This document shows, one piece after another, positions 43,022 to 51,420 of a stretch of DNA of 64,000 bases (position 1 is its first letter; each line of letters begins with the position of its first letter). Under the pieces are notes generated by a model. The model worked only from the letters and a program-made list of their open reading frames with translations. It was not told the origin of the DNA and made no database searches. A program made the position numbers and the translations under genes. Where the stretch lies: positions 682,001-746,000 of the forward strand of contig NZ_FO704550.1 in the NCBI RefSeq assembly GCF_000968195.1, read 5' to 3'. This DNA is from Xenorhabdus doucetiae. Lineage in GTDB: Bacteria > Pseudomonadota > Gammaproteobacteria > Enterobacterales > Enterobacteriaceae.

Positions 43022-44932
43022 TTATTTTTTATCTTTAACTTCTTCGAATTCAGCGTCTACAACGTCGTCTTCTTTCTTCGCGTTGCTTGCGCCGGCATCA
43101 GCAGCACCCGCCTGGGCTTGCTGTTGTGCGATTTCCAGCAGTTTCTGGGATGCTTCGACCAGTGCTTGGATCTTCGCTTCGATTTCCGCTTTGTCTTCGC
43201 CTTTTACCGCTGTTTCCAGCTCAGAAGTCGCTTTCTCGATGGCCGCTTTATCGTCCGCTGCCAGTTTGTCGCCCGCTTCTTCAACTTGCTTACGGGTGCC
43301 GTGAACCAGTTGGTCAGCTTGGTTACGGATCTGAACCAGCTCTTCAAACTTACGATCAGCTTCTGCGTTTGCTTCTGCATCACGTACCATCTGCTGGATT
43401 TCTTCTTCGTTCAGACCAGAAGATGCCTTGATGGTGATGTTTTGCTCACGGCCAGAGTTTTTGTCTTTCGCAGAAACGTGCAGGATGCCGTCAGCATCGA
43501 TATCGAAAGTCACTTCGATCTGTGGTGTTCCGCGTTGTGCTGGCTGAATACCATCCAGGTTGAACTGACCCAGGGATTTGTTATCGCTGGCACGTTTACG
43601 CTCACCTTGTAGTACGTGAATGGTTACCGCAGACTGGTTGTCTTCCGCAGTAGAGAACACTTGGCTATGCTTGGTTGGGATAGTGGTGTTCTTGGTAATC
43701 AGGGAAGTCATCACGCCGCCCATGGTTTCGATACCCAGAGACAGTGGAGTCACGTCCAGCAGCAGCACGTCTTTCACGTCACCTGCCAGTACACCGCCCT
43801 GAACCGCAGCACCCATCGCAACCGCTTCGTCCGGGTTCACGTCTTTGCGTGGCTCTTTGCCGAAGAAATCTGCAACGGCTTTCTGCACCATTGGCATACG
43901 GGTCTGACCACCAACCAGAATGACATCCTGAACGTCAGAGACAGACAGGCCAGCGTCATTCAGGGCAACTTTCAGCGGCTCGATAGAACGCTTAACCAGA
44001 TCTTCAACCAGAGATTCCAGTTTTGCACGGGTCACTTTAATGTTCATGTGCTTAGGACCGGTCGCATCTGCCGTGATGTATGGCAGGTTCACGTCAGTCT
44101 GCTGGGCAGAAGAAAGCTCGATTTTCGCTTTTTCTGCCGCTTCTTTCAGACGCTGCATGGCCAGCGGGTCATTACGCAGGTCGATGCCCTGTTCTTTCTT
44201 AAATTCGTCAACCAGATAGTTGATCATGCGGCTGTCGAAGTCTTCACCACCCAAGTGGGTATCCCCATTGGTTGCCAGAACTTCATAGGTTTTTTCGCCA
44301 TCTACTTCATCGATTTCGATGATAGAGATATCGAAAGTACCACCACCCAAGTCATAAACGGCGATAGTGCGGTTGCCCACTTCTTTGTCCAGACCGTAAG
44401 CCAGCGCCGCTGCGGTTGGTTCGTTGATGATACGCTTAACTTCCAGACCCGCGATACGGCCGGCATCTTTCGTTGCCTGACGCTGTGCATCGTTGAAGTA
44501 GGCTGGCACGGTGATAACCGCTTCGGTGACAGGTTCACCCAGATAATCTTCCGCTGTTTTCTTCATCTTTTTCAGAACTTCAGCAGAAACCTGTGGTGGT
44601 GCAATTTTTTGGCCTTTCACTTCCAGCCACGCATCGCCGTTATCTGCTGCCATGATTTTGTATGGCATGATAGAGACGTCACGCTGCACTTCTTCGTCTT
44701 GGAAACGACGGCCAATCAAACGCTTGATGGCGAACAGCGTGTTTTGCGGGTTAGTAACAGCCTGACGTTTAGCTGGTTGACCAACCAGAGTTTCACCATC
44801 CTGAGTATATGCGATGATGGAAGGTGTAGTACGATCACCTTCACTGTTTTCAAGCACACGCGTGGTTGTGCCGTCCATAATTGCTACACAAGAGTTGGTA
44901 GTTCCCAAGTCGATACCAATAATTTTACCCAT
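43022..44932 (-). CDS. dnaK: Chaperone DnaK (Hsp70)
   Basis: DnaK is the ATP-dependent Hsp70 chaperone and the negative regulator of sigma-32. It has 636 residues. The nucleotide-binding domain includes GKIIGIDLGTTNSCVAIMDG, the phosphate-loop 2 AVYDLGGGTFDISIIEID and VILVGGQTRMP. The linker DVLLLDVTPLSLGIE is conserved. The substrate-binding domain and lid follow, ending with the EEVKDKK tail (EEV motif used by co-chaperones). First gene of dnaKJ; a sigma-32 promoter lies upstream. Confidence 0.99.
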   Translation of the reverse strand: MGKIIGIDLGTTNSCVAIMDGTTTRVLENSEGDRTTPSIIAYTQDGETLVGQPAKRQAVTNPQNTLFAIKRLIGRRFQDEEVQRDVSIMPYKIMAADNGDAWLEVKGQKIAPPQVSAEVLKKMKKTAEDYLGEPVTEAVITVPAYFNDAQRQATKDAGRIAGLEVKRIINEPTAAALAYGLDKEVGNRTIAVYDLGGGTFDISIIEIDEVDGEKTYEVLATNGDTHLGGEDFDSRMINYLVDEFKKEQGIDLRNDPLAMQRLKEAAEKAKIELSSAQQTDVNLPYITADATGPKHMNIKVTRAKLESLVEDLVKRSIEPLKVALNDAGLSVSDVQDVILVGGQTRMPMVQKAVADFFGKEPRKDVNPDEAVAMGAAVQGGVLAGDVKDVLLLDVTPLSLGIETMGGVMTSLITKNTTIPTKHSQVFSTAEDNQSAVTIHVLQGERKRASDNKSLGQFNLDGIQPAQRGTPQIEVTFDIDADGILHVSAKDKNSGREQNITIKASSGLNEEEIQQMVRDAEANAEADRKFEELVQIRNQADQLVHGTRKQVEEAGDKLAADDKAAIEKATSELETAVKGEDKAEIEAKIQALVEASQKLLEIAQQQAQAGAADAGASNAKKEDDVVDAEFEEVKDKK

Positions 44933-45233
44933 CTAAACGCCTCCACAAAAAATTCATATATTCGGTCAAGTTACTAAGCTATATGAGGACGAATGTTTTC
45001 TTTTCAATGGCTCGGTTTGCCAGAAATTCCCCATTTTGTTTTTCAGCTTATGCCGAAATATTCAGCAGTAACTGTAGTTGAGACTTAGATGGGGTCATTC
45101 ATTTCATCATCAAGGGGGGAATTGAAAAAAAATTGAGATTTAATAAAAAAATTTTTCTCAGGCCATTGTGTCATTGATGTCATCCCATTATGATTCGCCG
45201 CTTTTTATAATTTCTGTATTTTCTAGGGGAAGT
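44933..45233. other. Divergent promoter region dnaK / satP
   Basis: 301 bp with no gene. It contains the dnaK heat-shock promoter (45087-45114), a dnaK leader of about 150 bases, and the satP promoter on the plus strand. Confidence 0.65.
45087..45114 (-). promoter_or_regulatory. Sigma-32 heat-shock promoter of dnaK
   Basis: On the minus strand CTTGATG (45114-45108), a 13-bp spacer and CCCCATCT (45094-45087). The -35 matches E. coli dnaK P1 and the -10 matches the CCCCATNT consensus. Confidence 0.88.
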
Positions 45234-45806
45234 ATGCATTCTAATCAGTTGGCGAACCCAGGCCCATTGGGTTTGATGGGTTTTGGCATGACAACCATTT
45301 TGTTGAATCTGCACAATGCCGGTTTTTTCCCATTGGCATCCGCGATTTTGAGCATGGGCATTTTTTATGGTGGTTTGGCTCAAGTGCTGGCCGGCATTTT
45401 TGAGTACAAGAAAGGGAACACGTTTGCGGCAACCGCATTTACCTCTTACGGTCTGTTCTGGCTGAGCCTGATCGCGTTGCTTTTCCTGCCAAAAATGGGT
45501 CTGGCTGAAGCCACCAGCCATGAGTTCCTTGGCGTTTACCTCGCACTGTGGGGCATTTTCACGCTGTTTATGTTCTTTGGTACGTTGAAAGCTAACCGTG
45601 TCCTGCAATTTGTGTTTGCCAGCCTGACGCTGCTGTTTGCATTGCTGGCAATTGGCAATATCACCGGCAATGCTGACATCCTGACCTTCGCGGGTTTTGA
45701 AGGCATTATCTGTGGTGCGAGTGCTTTCTATCTGGCAATGGCGGAAGTGCTGAATGAACAATATGGCCGCACTGTTCTGCCCATTGGTGAAGTGAAACAC
45801 GCTTAA
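45234..45806 (+). CDS. satP: Acetate/succinate:H+ symporter SatP (YaaH)
   Basis: SatP carries acetate and succinate across the inner membrane. It has 190 residues and six transmembrane helices of the AceTr (GPR1/FUN34/YaaH) family. The signature NPGPLGLMGFGMTTILLNLH is at the N-terminus, followed by EYKKGNTFAATAFTSYG and the C-terminal EVLNEQYGRTVLPIGE. The ATG at 45234 follows AGGGGAAG and gives the family start; upstream in-frame codons are out of family. Divergent from dnaK. In E. coli mog follows satP, but here the biosynthetic region is interposed. Confidence 0.96.
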   Translation: MHSNQLANPGPLGLMGFGMTTILLNLHNAGFFPLASAILSMGIFYGGLAQVLAGIFEYKKGNTFAATAFTSYGLFWLSLIALLFLPKMGLAEATSHEFLGVYLALWGIFTLFMFFGTLKANRVLQFVFASLTLLFALLAIGNITGNADILTFAGFEGIICGASAFYLAMAEVLNEQYGRTVLPIGEVKHA

Positions 45807-45817
45807 CCGTTTTTCAA

Positions 45818-45846
45818 CAGGATGAGCGAATGACGCTCATCCTGTG
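45818..45846. terminator. Hairpin between convergent satP and the MHS transporter gene
   Basis: A perfect 12-bp stem acaggatgagcg/cgctcatcctgt with a 5-base loop. T-runs are poor, so its strength as a terminator is uncertain, but the convergent position supports this role. Confidence 0.6.
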
Positions 45847-45861
45847 CTCCCCTCCGCATGA

Positions 45862-47133
45862 TCAGATAGATTTTTTCCGCAAGTAACATCCCAGTAAAAG
45901 ACCAACAGCCGATAAGGTCATCATGTAGTAGGCGGGTGCCAGTGGGGTATATGTCAGCAATAGGGTGACAAAAATGGGGGTTAGTCCACCAAAAATGGCA
46001 TAAGCCAGATTATATGAAAATGAAATGCCACTGAACCTGACTTCTGGTGGATAGCTCTTCACCATGACAAAAGGTGTTGCGCTAATGACGCCCACCGCCA
46101 GCCCGACGAAGGCGTAAGCGCTAAAGAGTTTGCGCGGTTCGTGGCTGATATTGTGATAGAAAAACCAAGTGGCGGCCGCTAATAGAAGGCAGCCGACAAT
46201 CAGTACAATACTGGCTCCCCACTTATCGCATAAATAGCCTACACAGATACAGCCGATCGCTAATGCGATGATGGCCAGACTGTTTGCCTGCAAAGTCAGT
46301 GATTGTTCCAGATGAAATACTGTCTGCATATAGGTTGGAGTCATCAAGATAATGACGACAATGCCGGCAGAAAGCAGCCATGTCAGCAGCATGGAAATTG
46401 AGATGGCGCGCTTGTGATTGAAAACGACAGATTTGAGGGGCAGCTCTTCTGCCAATGCCTTGCGTTCCTGCATTTCCTTGAAGACCGGGGTTTCATGCAG
46501 CCAGCGGCGCAGGTACATAGCGCACAGGCCGAAAATTCCTCCCAGGAAAAATGGCAGACGCCATGCCCAATCCAACACTTCTTGCTTGGGGTAAAGAGAG
46601 GTAATCAGGGTGGCGACGAGGGAACCAAATAAAATCCCCATGCTCAGTCCTGCGGTCAAAATACCACAGGCAAGCCCAATGCGTTTATGGGGCACATGCT
46701 CTGCCACAAAAACCCAGGCACCGGGCACTTCTCCGCCAATCGCGGCTCCCTGCATGATCCGCATCAGTAACAGCAGCACAGGCGCTGCCATGCCGATGGT
46801 GTTATAGGTCGGCAACAGGCCGATGGCGAGTGTGGGTACGGCCATCATCACGATACTGAGTGAAAACATTTTCTTACGCCCAGCCCGATCGCCAAAATGG
46901 GCCATGATGATCCCACCCAAAGGCCGGGCCAGATAACCCGCAGCAAAAATACCAAATGTCTGTAATTGCCTGAGCCATTCCGGGATATCCGCCGGGAAAA
47001 AAAGTTCTCCCAGGGCAACAGCAAAAAAGACAAAGATAATAAAATCGTAAAATTCCAGAGCGCCGCCTAAAGACGCTAAGGACAGAGTTTTATAATCCTG
47101 TTTGTTTAATGGACGAATGAGATTTTGTGACAT
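45862..47133 (-). CDS. MFS transporter, metabolite:H+ symporter (MHS) family
   Basis: This 423-residue protein has 12 predicted transmembrane helices, related to ProP, ShiA and YhjE. Family motifs are SLGGALEFYDFIIFVFFAV at helix 1, ARPLGGIIMAHFGDRAGRKK (loop 2-3) and RIMQGAAIGGEVPGAWVFVAE in helix 4. Substrates in this family include osmolytes, shikimate and dicarboxylates; the one here is unknown. It is transcribed in the same direction as the biosynthetic cluster and lies just downstream of xrdH (216 bp), so read-through is possible. Involvement in product export is less likely than for the exporter at 57.7-58.9 kb. Confidence 0.88.
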   Translation of the reverse strand: MSQNLIRPLNKQDYKTLSLASLGGALEFYDFIIFVFFAVALGELFFPADIPEWLRQLQTFGIFAAGYLARPLGGIIMAHFGDRAGRKKMFSLSIVMMAVPTLAIGLLPTYNTIGMAAPVLLLLMRIMQGAAIGGEVPGAWVFVAEHVPHKRIGLACGILTAGLSMGILFGSLVATLITSLYPKQEVLDWAWRLPFFLGGIFGLCAMYLRRWLHETPVFKEMQERKALAEELPLKSVVFNHKRAISISMLLTWLLSAGIVVIILMTPTYMQTVFHLEQSLTLQANSLAIIALAIGCICVGYLCDKWGASIVLIVGCLLLAAATWFFYHNISHEPRKLFSAYAFVGLAVGVISATPFVMVKSYPPEVRFSGISFSYNLAYAIFGGLTPIFVTLLLTYTPLAPAYYMMTLSAVGLLLGCYLRKKSI

Positions 47134-47349
47134 AAATTACCGATTTATAGTTATAAAATAGGATATAAGGTGATTATTCCCAATTATCTTGCCAGAACCA
47201 AAATAGTTGAAAATAAAACTTATGCTATATTAAAAGCCATTTGTTCTGCAATTTTTAAACAGGGTTCATTGTCGGGATAGGTAGTTTAGATTTGAATCGA
47301 GGAAGAGTTTACGGCTATTACTCTTCCACGAGGCGATTAATCTCAGGAT

Positions 47350-47937
47350 TTATTTTGGCAGATGTTTGGGTAAATGTTGTTTCAGTAATAAAATGACGGT
47401 TTCAATCTCCGGTAATGAAGGATGCCCAACCATTCGTTGTAGTGAAACGTCAAAATTTTCATGCCACTTGGGTTCAATGACGTGGTAACCATCATCCCGC
47501 AATTGATTGATATTGCGACGTGTCGCCGGTTTTTCCCACATGACGCTGCCCATCACCGGAAAAAACAGCACCGGAAATGTCGAGGCCAGAATGACCGTTG
47601 TTAACCGATTGGGTGCGCCGCCACAGGCAACCGTCGCCAGTGTGTTAGCTGTTGCGGGTAAAACCGCCATCAGATCATGATCCGCGACAATGCGCGAAGG
47701 TTTGTCGGTCGGCCAATCGTGTGGCATCTCTCCGTTAATCACCCGATCGGCATAGAGTGCAACGGTTGAGGCGGGTAAAAAAGTGGTGGCAGGCTGGGTC
47801 ATCAAGACCGTCAATGTACAGTCGATGGTTGCTTTAATGGCGGCAAGATATTTGGGCAGCAGGGTGATATCCACTGACCCGGTTGCCCCGATTAAAATCC
47901 GGGGTTTTATCTGTGGCAGGATTTCATCATTTTTCAT
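47350..47937 (-). CDS. xrdH: PPC-decarboxylase-like flavoprotein, HolH/XrdH type
   Basis: This 195-residue protein belongs to the HFCD (EpiD, PPC-decarboxylase) flavoprotein family, which oxidatively decarboxylates C-terminal cysteine. The N-terminal FMN-binding part reads RILIGATGSVDITLLPKYLA. The key motifs are PATANTLA (PASANT type) and FFPVMGSVMWEKPATRRNI (PXMNxxMW type). In holomycin and thiomarinol clusters such an enzyme is thought to decarboxylate the Cys-Cys intermediate to an ene-thiol. It is the last gene of the eight-gene run, 7 bp after the phosphoesterase gene. The C-terminus has a short HLPKHLPK repeat. Confidence 0.82.
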   Translation of the reverse strand: MKNDEILPQIKPRILIGATGSVDITLLPKYLAAIKATIDCTLTVLMTQPATTFLPASTVALYADRVINGEMPHDWPTDKPSRIVADHDLMAVLPATANTLATVACGGAPNRLTTVILASTFPVLFFPVMGSVMWEKPATRRNINQLRDDGYHVIEPKWHENFDVSLQRMVGHPSLPEIETVILLLKQHLPKHLPK

Positions 47938-47944
47938 CGCTAAA

Positions 47945-48811
47945 TTAGCCTCTTATCAGCATAGATGATGGGTGATATTCGTTCGTGTGTTCCAATAATC
48001 CATCCAGTGGCACTAAATAAGACTTCCTGCCATGCGCTTGCCATTCCCGCGGATAGCCCAAAGAGACCTCCAAATGGGCAACATCGTGAATATAGTCGAG
48101 ATCAGGCAGGTGCAAGTGTCCGTAGACCACCAGACGAACCCCGGTTCGTGATGCCCATGGGTGCGTTTTTTCACTGCCACACCAAATGGAAAATTCGCGG
48201 TTGCGCAGCGATTCGAGCGGCTTACGGGTGAGAGGGAAATGGCTGATCAGCACGATATCTTCACCTTCTGGAATGGCGTTCAGGCGTTTTTCGGTATAGT
48301 GGATACGTTCCCGACACCAATCGACAATATTTCGGTGGGGATAGGTTTTCAGGAAGAACTCGTCAGAGCTAATGACCCCACAACGCCGGGCGCGTTCGAT
48401 GGCCTGCTCCGCCGTATAGTCAGCCTCATTTCTGAATGAATAATCGTATAGCGTAAAAATAGGGGCAATGGTCACGGTTGTCCCATTCCCCCTGCGGTAA
48501 TGACGGAACTCATCTTCAGGCGTCAGTACGTTATGCTGTCGGCAGATATTGACCAGATGTTCATAGCGTGGAACGCCGGGCAACTTTAATTGATCTTTGG
48601 GCGTGCACCAAAGCTCATGGTTTCCCGGCGTCCAGACCACTTGGGCAAACCGTTGGGAAAGTGTACTGATGACCCAAGTAAAGTCTGACTCCTGCTCTGC
48701 AATATCACCTGCCAGCAGCAGCCAATCGTCAGGCGTGGCTGGCCTGAACGAGTCGACTATTGCCCTATTGGTGGCATGAGATACATGCAGGTCACTGATT
48801 GCCAACAGCAT
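47945..48811 (-). CDS. xrdG: Calcineurin-like metallophosphoesterase, HolG/XrdG type
   Basis: This is a 288-residue metallophosphoesterase. The dinuclear metal motifs are ISDLHVSHATN at the N-terminus, LLLAGDIAEQES, TPGNHELWC, LISHFPLTRKP and the terminal VVYGHLHLPDLDY. All metal ligands are present. In thiomarinol-type clusters a gene of this family lies in the same place between globin and flavoprotein, as I remember it. Its role in dithiolopyrrolone synthesis is not established; it might act on a phosphorylated or cofactor-derived species, or regulate. The start lies 35 bp after the globin gene. Confidence 0.78.
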   Translation of the reverse strand: MLLAISDLHVSHATNRAIVDSFRPATPDDWLLLAGDIAEQESDFTWVISTLSQRFAQVVWTPGNHELWCTPKDQLKLPGVPRYEHLVNICRQHNVLTPEDEFRHYRRGNGTTVTIAPIFTLYDYSFRNEADYTAEQAIERARRCGVISSDEFFLKTYPHRNIVDWCRERIHYTEKRLNAIPEGEDIVLISHFPLTRKPLESLRNREFSIWCGSEKTHPWASRTGVRLVVYGHLHLPDLDYIHDVAHLEVSLGYPREWQAHGRKSYLVPLDGLLEHTNEYHPSSMLIRG

Positions 48812-48846
48812 GAACTTACCTCTCTATCTCTCCGTTTCTGTAACGA

Positions 48847-49311
48847 TCAGGGCGTGCCCGGAGGCGCCTCTCCCCAGCCCCATTTGGGTACGGTTTCGCG
48901 GCGTGAAGGGGCGGCATTGGGTTGAGAATTAGCTTCAGCCCGGCGCGAACCCCATTCGATATAACTGGCAAATGCGGCACGAAATTCAGGATCAGCAGGC
49001 AGGCCGATTTCATCCGCTGATTCCATAAGCAAAGTGACCCATCTCTTTCTCTGTTCCGGCTGAATGCTTCTGCCCCTGTGACGGCTCAACATGACTTTGA
49101 AGCCTCCACGCTCGTCGGTATAACGTTTTTCCCCACCGAGCACTTCTTCCAACCACATGGCGACATGGCCGGGATGATCGGATTTCATGTTTTTAAACAG
49201 CGGGGCAAGGAGTTCATCTTTTTCGACCTTGGCATAAAAGGTGGCCATGAGTTTCATGAGTACCTCACGGCCTCCCATCCATTCAAATAAGGTCGGTGTT
49301 TCATTTGCCAT
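48847..49311 (-). CDS. xrdF: Group II truncated haemoglobin, HolF/XrdF type
   Basis: This 154-residue 2-over-2 globin matches the group II (trHbO) pattern: TLFEWMGGREVLMKLMATFY, FKNMKSDHPGHVAMWLEEVL and LSRHRGRSIQP with the proximal histidine. The C-terminal 30 residues are a polar tail outside the globin fold (SQPNAAPSRRETVPKWGWGE...). A globin is a hallmark of holomycin/thiomarinol clusters, where it is suspected to take part in an oxidation step, oxygen supply or protection from reactive thiols. This gene alone would not identify the cluster, but the combination does. Confidence 0.83.
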   Translation of the reverse strand: MANETPTLFEWMGGREVLMKLMATFYAKVEKDELLAPLFKNMKSDHPGHVAMWLEEVLGGEKRYTDERGGFKVMLSRHRGRSIQPEQRKRWVTLLMESADEIGLPADPEFRAAFASYIEWGSRRAEANSQPNAAPSRRETVPKWGWGEAPPGTP

Positions 49312-49349
49312 ACATTACCTCTCAATAGGAATATCTTTGTTAATGATGA

Positions 49350-50219
49350 TTACCCCAACTCCAAAGACGCAATGGCTTTGACCTTATCCAGCCGCCCCTT
49401 TGGTATGAGATTGCCTTTGTACATTCTGTAGGTGTTAAAAAGCCCCTTTAGCCCATATTCGTTCGCCAGTGGGAGAAAATCGTTGTTATCGGTTTCGGGA
49501 ACATCAACGGATACCGGTAAACCCGCCGGGATCTGGGCGAATGCGGTCAGGGCCAATGTTTCAACAACGTCGGCGTTATCGGCGAAGAAAGGGCCGATTC
49601 GGTAGCCATTTTGTGATCGCCTGATGCCGATGACGCCGGAAATCCCGGTGCTGGAATAAGTGCAAAATCCATAACGTTCTTTTCCCCAGAACCAGTTGGC
49701 AAGTAGTGCCCCGCGATAAATGCCGGTGCATTCCGCATCATACTGAATGACTTCATCAATATTGGCGGGTGTGATCGGAAGAGCGCCGGCGGGTGGGGTG
49801 ATTTTTTGCCTGATGATCCCGGAAAGCCGGACATTGCGATAATGAATAGCAAAGCCTCTTTTTCCGTAGAGTTGCGTTTTATCCCAGTTACCATCACAGC
49901 CAATGGTGCGGTGTCCGGCATAGTCCATCGACCATTGCCAGATTCTGCCGGCACAAACATGGTTGCGGTATTCTGGCAGAATGATGAAATTGCCACCGAA
50001 CGAATAAGAATCGGAATAATTGACCATCGAGATTGATGCAATGGGGTGGCTCCCACGATAGGCAATAAAAAACGCCGCCGGATCGACATTAAAGAAACAG
50101 GCGGCATCGTCCGTATTCATATCCCAGTTTTCGACATTCGCCCAATCGAGAATAATCGCATTCCATTGACTGACATTGACTGATTGAATGAGACACGACG
50201 TAGTGTTTTGCTTATTCAT
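49350..50219 (-). CDS. xrdE: Double-GNAT N-acyltransferase, HolE/XrdE type
   Basis: This 289-residue protein has two successive GNAT-like halves. In the N-terminal half the acetyl-CoA loop region reads FIILPEYRNHVCAGRIWQWS; the C-terminal half starts near NIDEVIQYDAECTGIYRGAL and includes GVIGIRRSQNGYRIGPFFAD. Acyltransferases of this type in dithiolopyrrolone clusters N-acylate holothin; acetyl gives holomycin, medium-chain acyls give xenorhabdins. Chain specificity cannot be read from sequence. The ATG at 50219 is preferred; a GTG at 50249 is the alternative. It ends 38 bp before the globin gene. Confidence 0.8.
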   Translation of the reverse strand: MNKQNTTSCLIQSVNVSQWNAIILDWANVENWDMNTDDAACFFNVDPAAFFIAYRGSHPIASISMVNYSDSYSFGGNFIILPEYRNHVCAGRIWQWSMDYAGHRTIGCDGNWDKTQLYGKRGFAIHYRNVRLSGIIRQKITPPAGALPITPANIDEVIQYDAECTGIYRGALLANWFWGKERYGFCTYSSTGISGVIGIRRSQNGYRIGPFFADNADVVETLALTAFAQIPAGLPVSVDVPETDNNDFLPLANEYGLKGLFNTYRMYKGNLIPKGRLDKVKAIASLELG

Positions 50220-50252
50220 AACCCTTATATCCTCTCCAACAACGATCACGGC

Positions 50253-51389
50253 TTAAAGTCCCATTGATTTGCTGATGATTTCTTGCAGTACTTCACTGGT
50301 GCCACCGTAAATGGTCTGGGCGCGGCTATTCAGCCAATTCTTGCCGGCAATGGAATCACGCAGGTAACCCAAGCCACCGTGCAATTGCAGGCAACGATCG
50401 GCCACTTTCATTTGCAGTTCGGTTGTCCACAACTTGATGCGGGCGGCATCGACTAAAGTGAAAAGCCCTTGGTTAAAGCGATCAACGGCGTTATCAAGGT
50501 AGATGCGGGCGATGTTTACTTCGGTATCTAATTGCGCGAGCATAAAACGGTTGTATTGAAAGGAGCCGATCGGTTGATTGAAAGCGGCTCTTTCTTTTAC
50601 ATAGTCCAGGGTGCTCTGCAATATCTGTTCTGCGCTGGCCACCGCCACGGTTGAAATGCTGAGGCGTTCGCGCGGCATGGCTGACATAAAATAATAGTTA
50701 CCGAGGTTTTCACGGCCAATCAGGTTGGTAACGGGCACCTTGCAATCATCAAAAAAGAGTTCCGCCGTGTCGCTGCCATGCCAGCCAATTTTCTTTAATG
50801 GCGCTCCCCTCGTGAATCCGGGCATATCCCGCTCGATGGCCAGCAGGCTGATCCCCTGACCCTGTTTTCCTTCGTCGGTTTTTACCGCGACGACGATCAG
50901 ATCCGCATTGATGCCGTTGGTAATGTAAGTTTTACTGCCATTGACTCGATAATAATCGCCCTGACGTTTCGCCACGGTTTTGATATCTGCGGTATTGGAG
51001 CCTCCGCCGGGTTCCGTCATGGCAATGGCGGCGACCCTTTTTCCGCTGCACAATTCCGGCAGCCACCGGTTTTTCTGCTCCCCATTAGCGAGGGAAAAGA
51101 GATAGCTGGTCACCACATCATTATGGGCAACGATCCCCGGCACAGTGACACCAGCTTTGATCAGCTCTTCGGTCAGGATCACGGCGAAGCGATAATCATT
51201 TTTTCCCCGTCCCCCGAACTCAGGGCTGACAGCCATGCCTAACAATCCTGCCTGACCTAATTTCTCCCAAAAGGATCGCTCAACCAGCCCGTTCTCTTCC
51301 CATTTTGGATGCTCAGGCACGATTTCCCGCGCAAGAAATTCACGGCAGGATTTTCGGTAATGATCAAAACTATCAATCTCAATACGCAT
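50253..51389 (-). CDS. xrdD: Acyl-CoA dehydrogenase-like flavoenzyme, HolD/XrdD type
   Basis: This 378-residue acyl-CoA dehydrogenase fold contains FAD-binding motifs AIAMTEPGGGSNTADIKT and KTYITNGINADLI. The C-terminal part is QLHGGLGYLRDSIAGKNWLN then QTIYGGTSEVLQEIISKSMG, where the arginine of the usual family signature is present. In dithiolopyrrolone clusters this enzyme is proposed to desaturate the NRPS-bound dipeptide or the cysteine-derived thiol to an enethiol. It acts in trans on the carrier protein, not on CoA esters, by inference. The ATG at 51389 has GGAG upstream; a longer start at 51431 overlaps the thioesterase gene. Confidence 0.85.
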   Translation of the reverse strand: MRIEIDSFDHYRKSCREFLAREIVPEHPKWEENGLVERSFWEKLGQAGLLGMAVSPEFGGRGKNDYRFAVILTEELIKAGVTVPGIVAHNDVVTSYLFSLANGEQKNRWLPELCSGKRVAAIAMTEPGGGSNTADIKTVAKRQGDYYRVNGSKTYITNGINADLIVVAVKTDEGKQGQGISLLAIERDMPGFTRGAPLKKIGWHGSDTAELFFDDCKVPVTNLIGRENLGNYYFMSAMPRERLSISTVAVASAEQILQSTLDYVKERAAFNQPIGSFQYNRFMLAQLDTEVNIARIYLDNAVDRFNQGLFTLVDAARIKLWTTELQMKVADRCLQLHGGLGYLRDSIAGKNWLNSRAQTIYGGTSEVLQEIISKSMGL

Positions 51390-51420
51390 ATTCACTCCAG
51401 ATTCTTTGTCAGCCTTTGTT

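Noticed and set aside
43616..44977. Long open frame (453 codons) antisense to dnaK
   Set aside because: It is a mirror of the highly biased dnaK codons, rich in Phe, His, Cys and Arg, with no recognised domain.
45180..45800. 206-codon frame antisense to satP
   Set aside because: Complete overlap with satP, which is well supported by family motifs; the antisense frame is Gln/His/Lys-rich shadow text.
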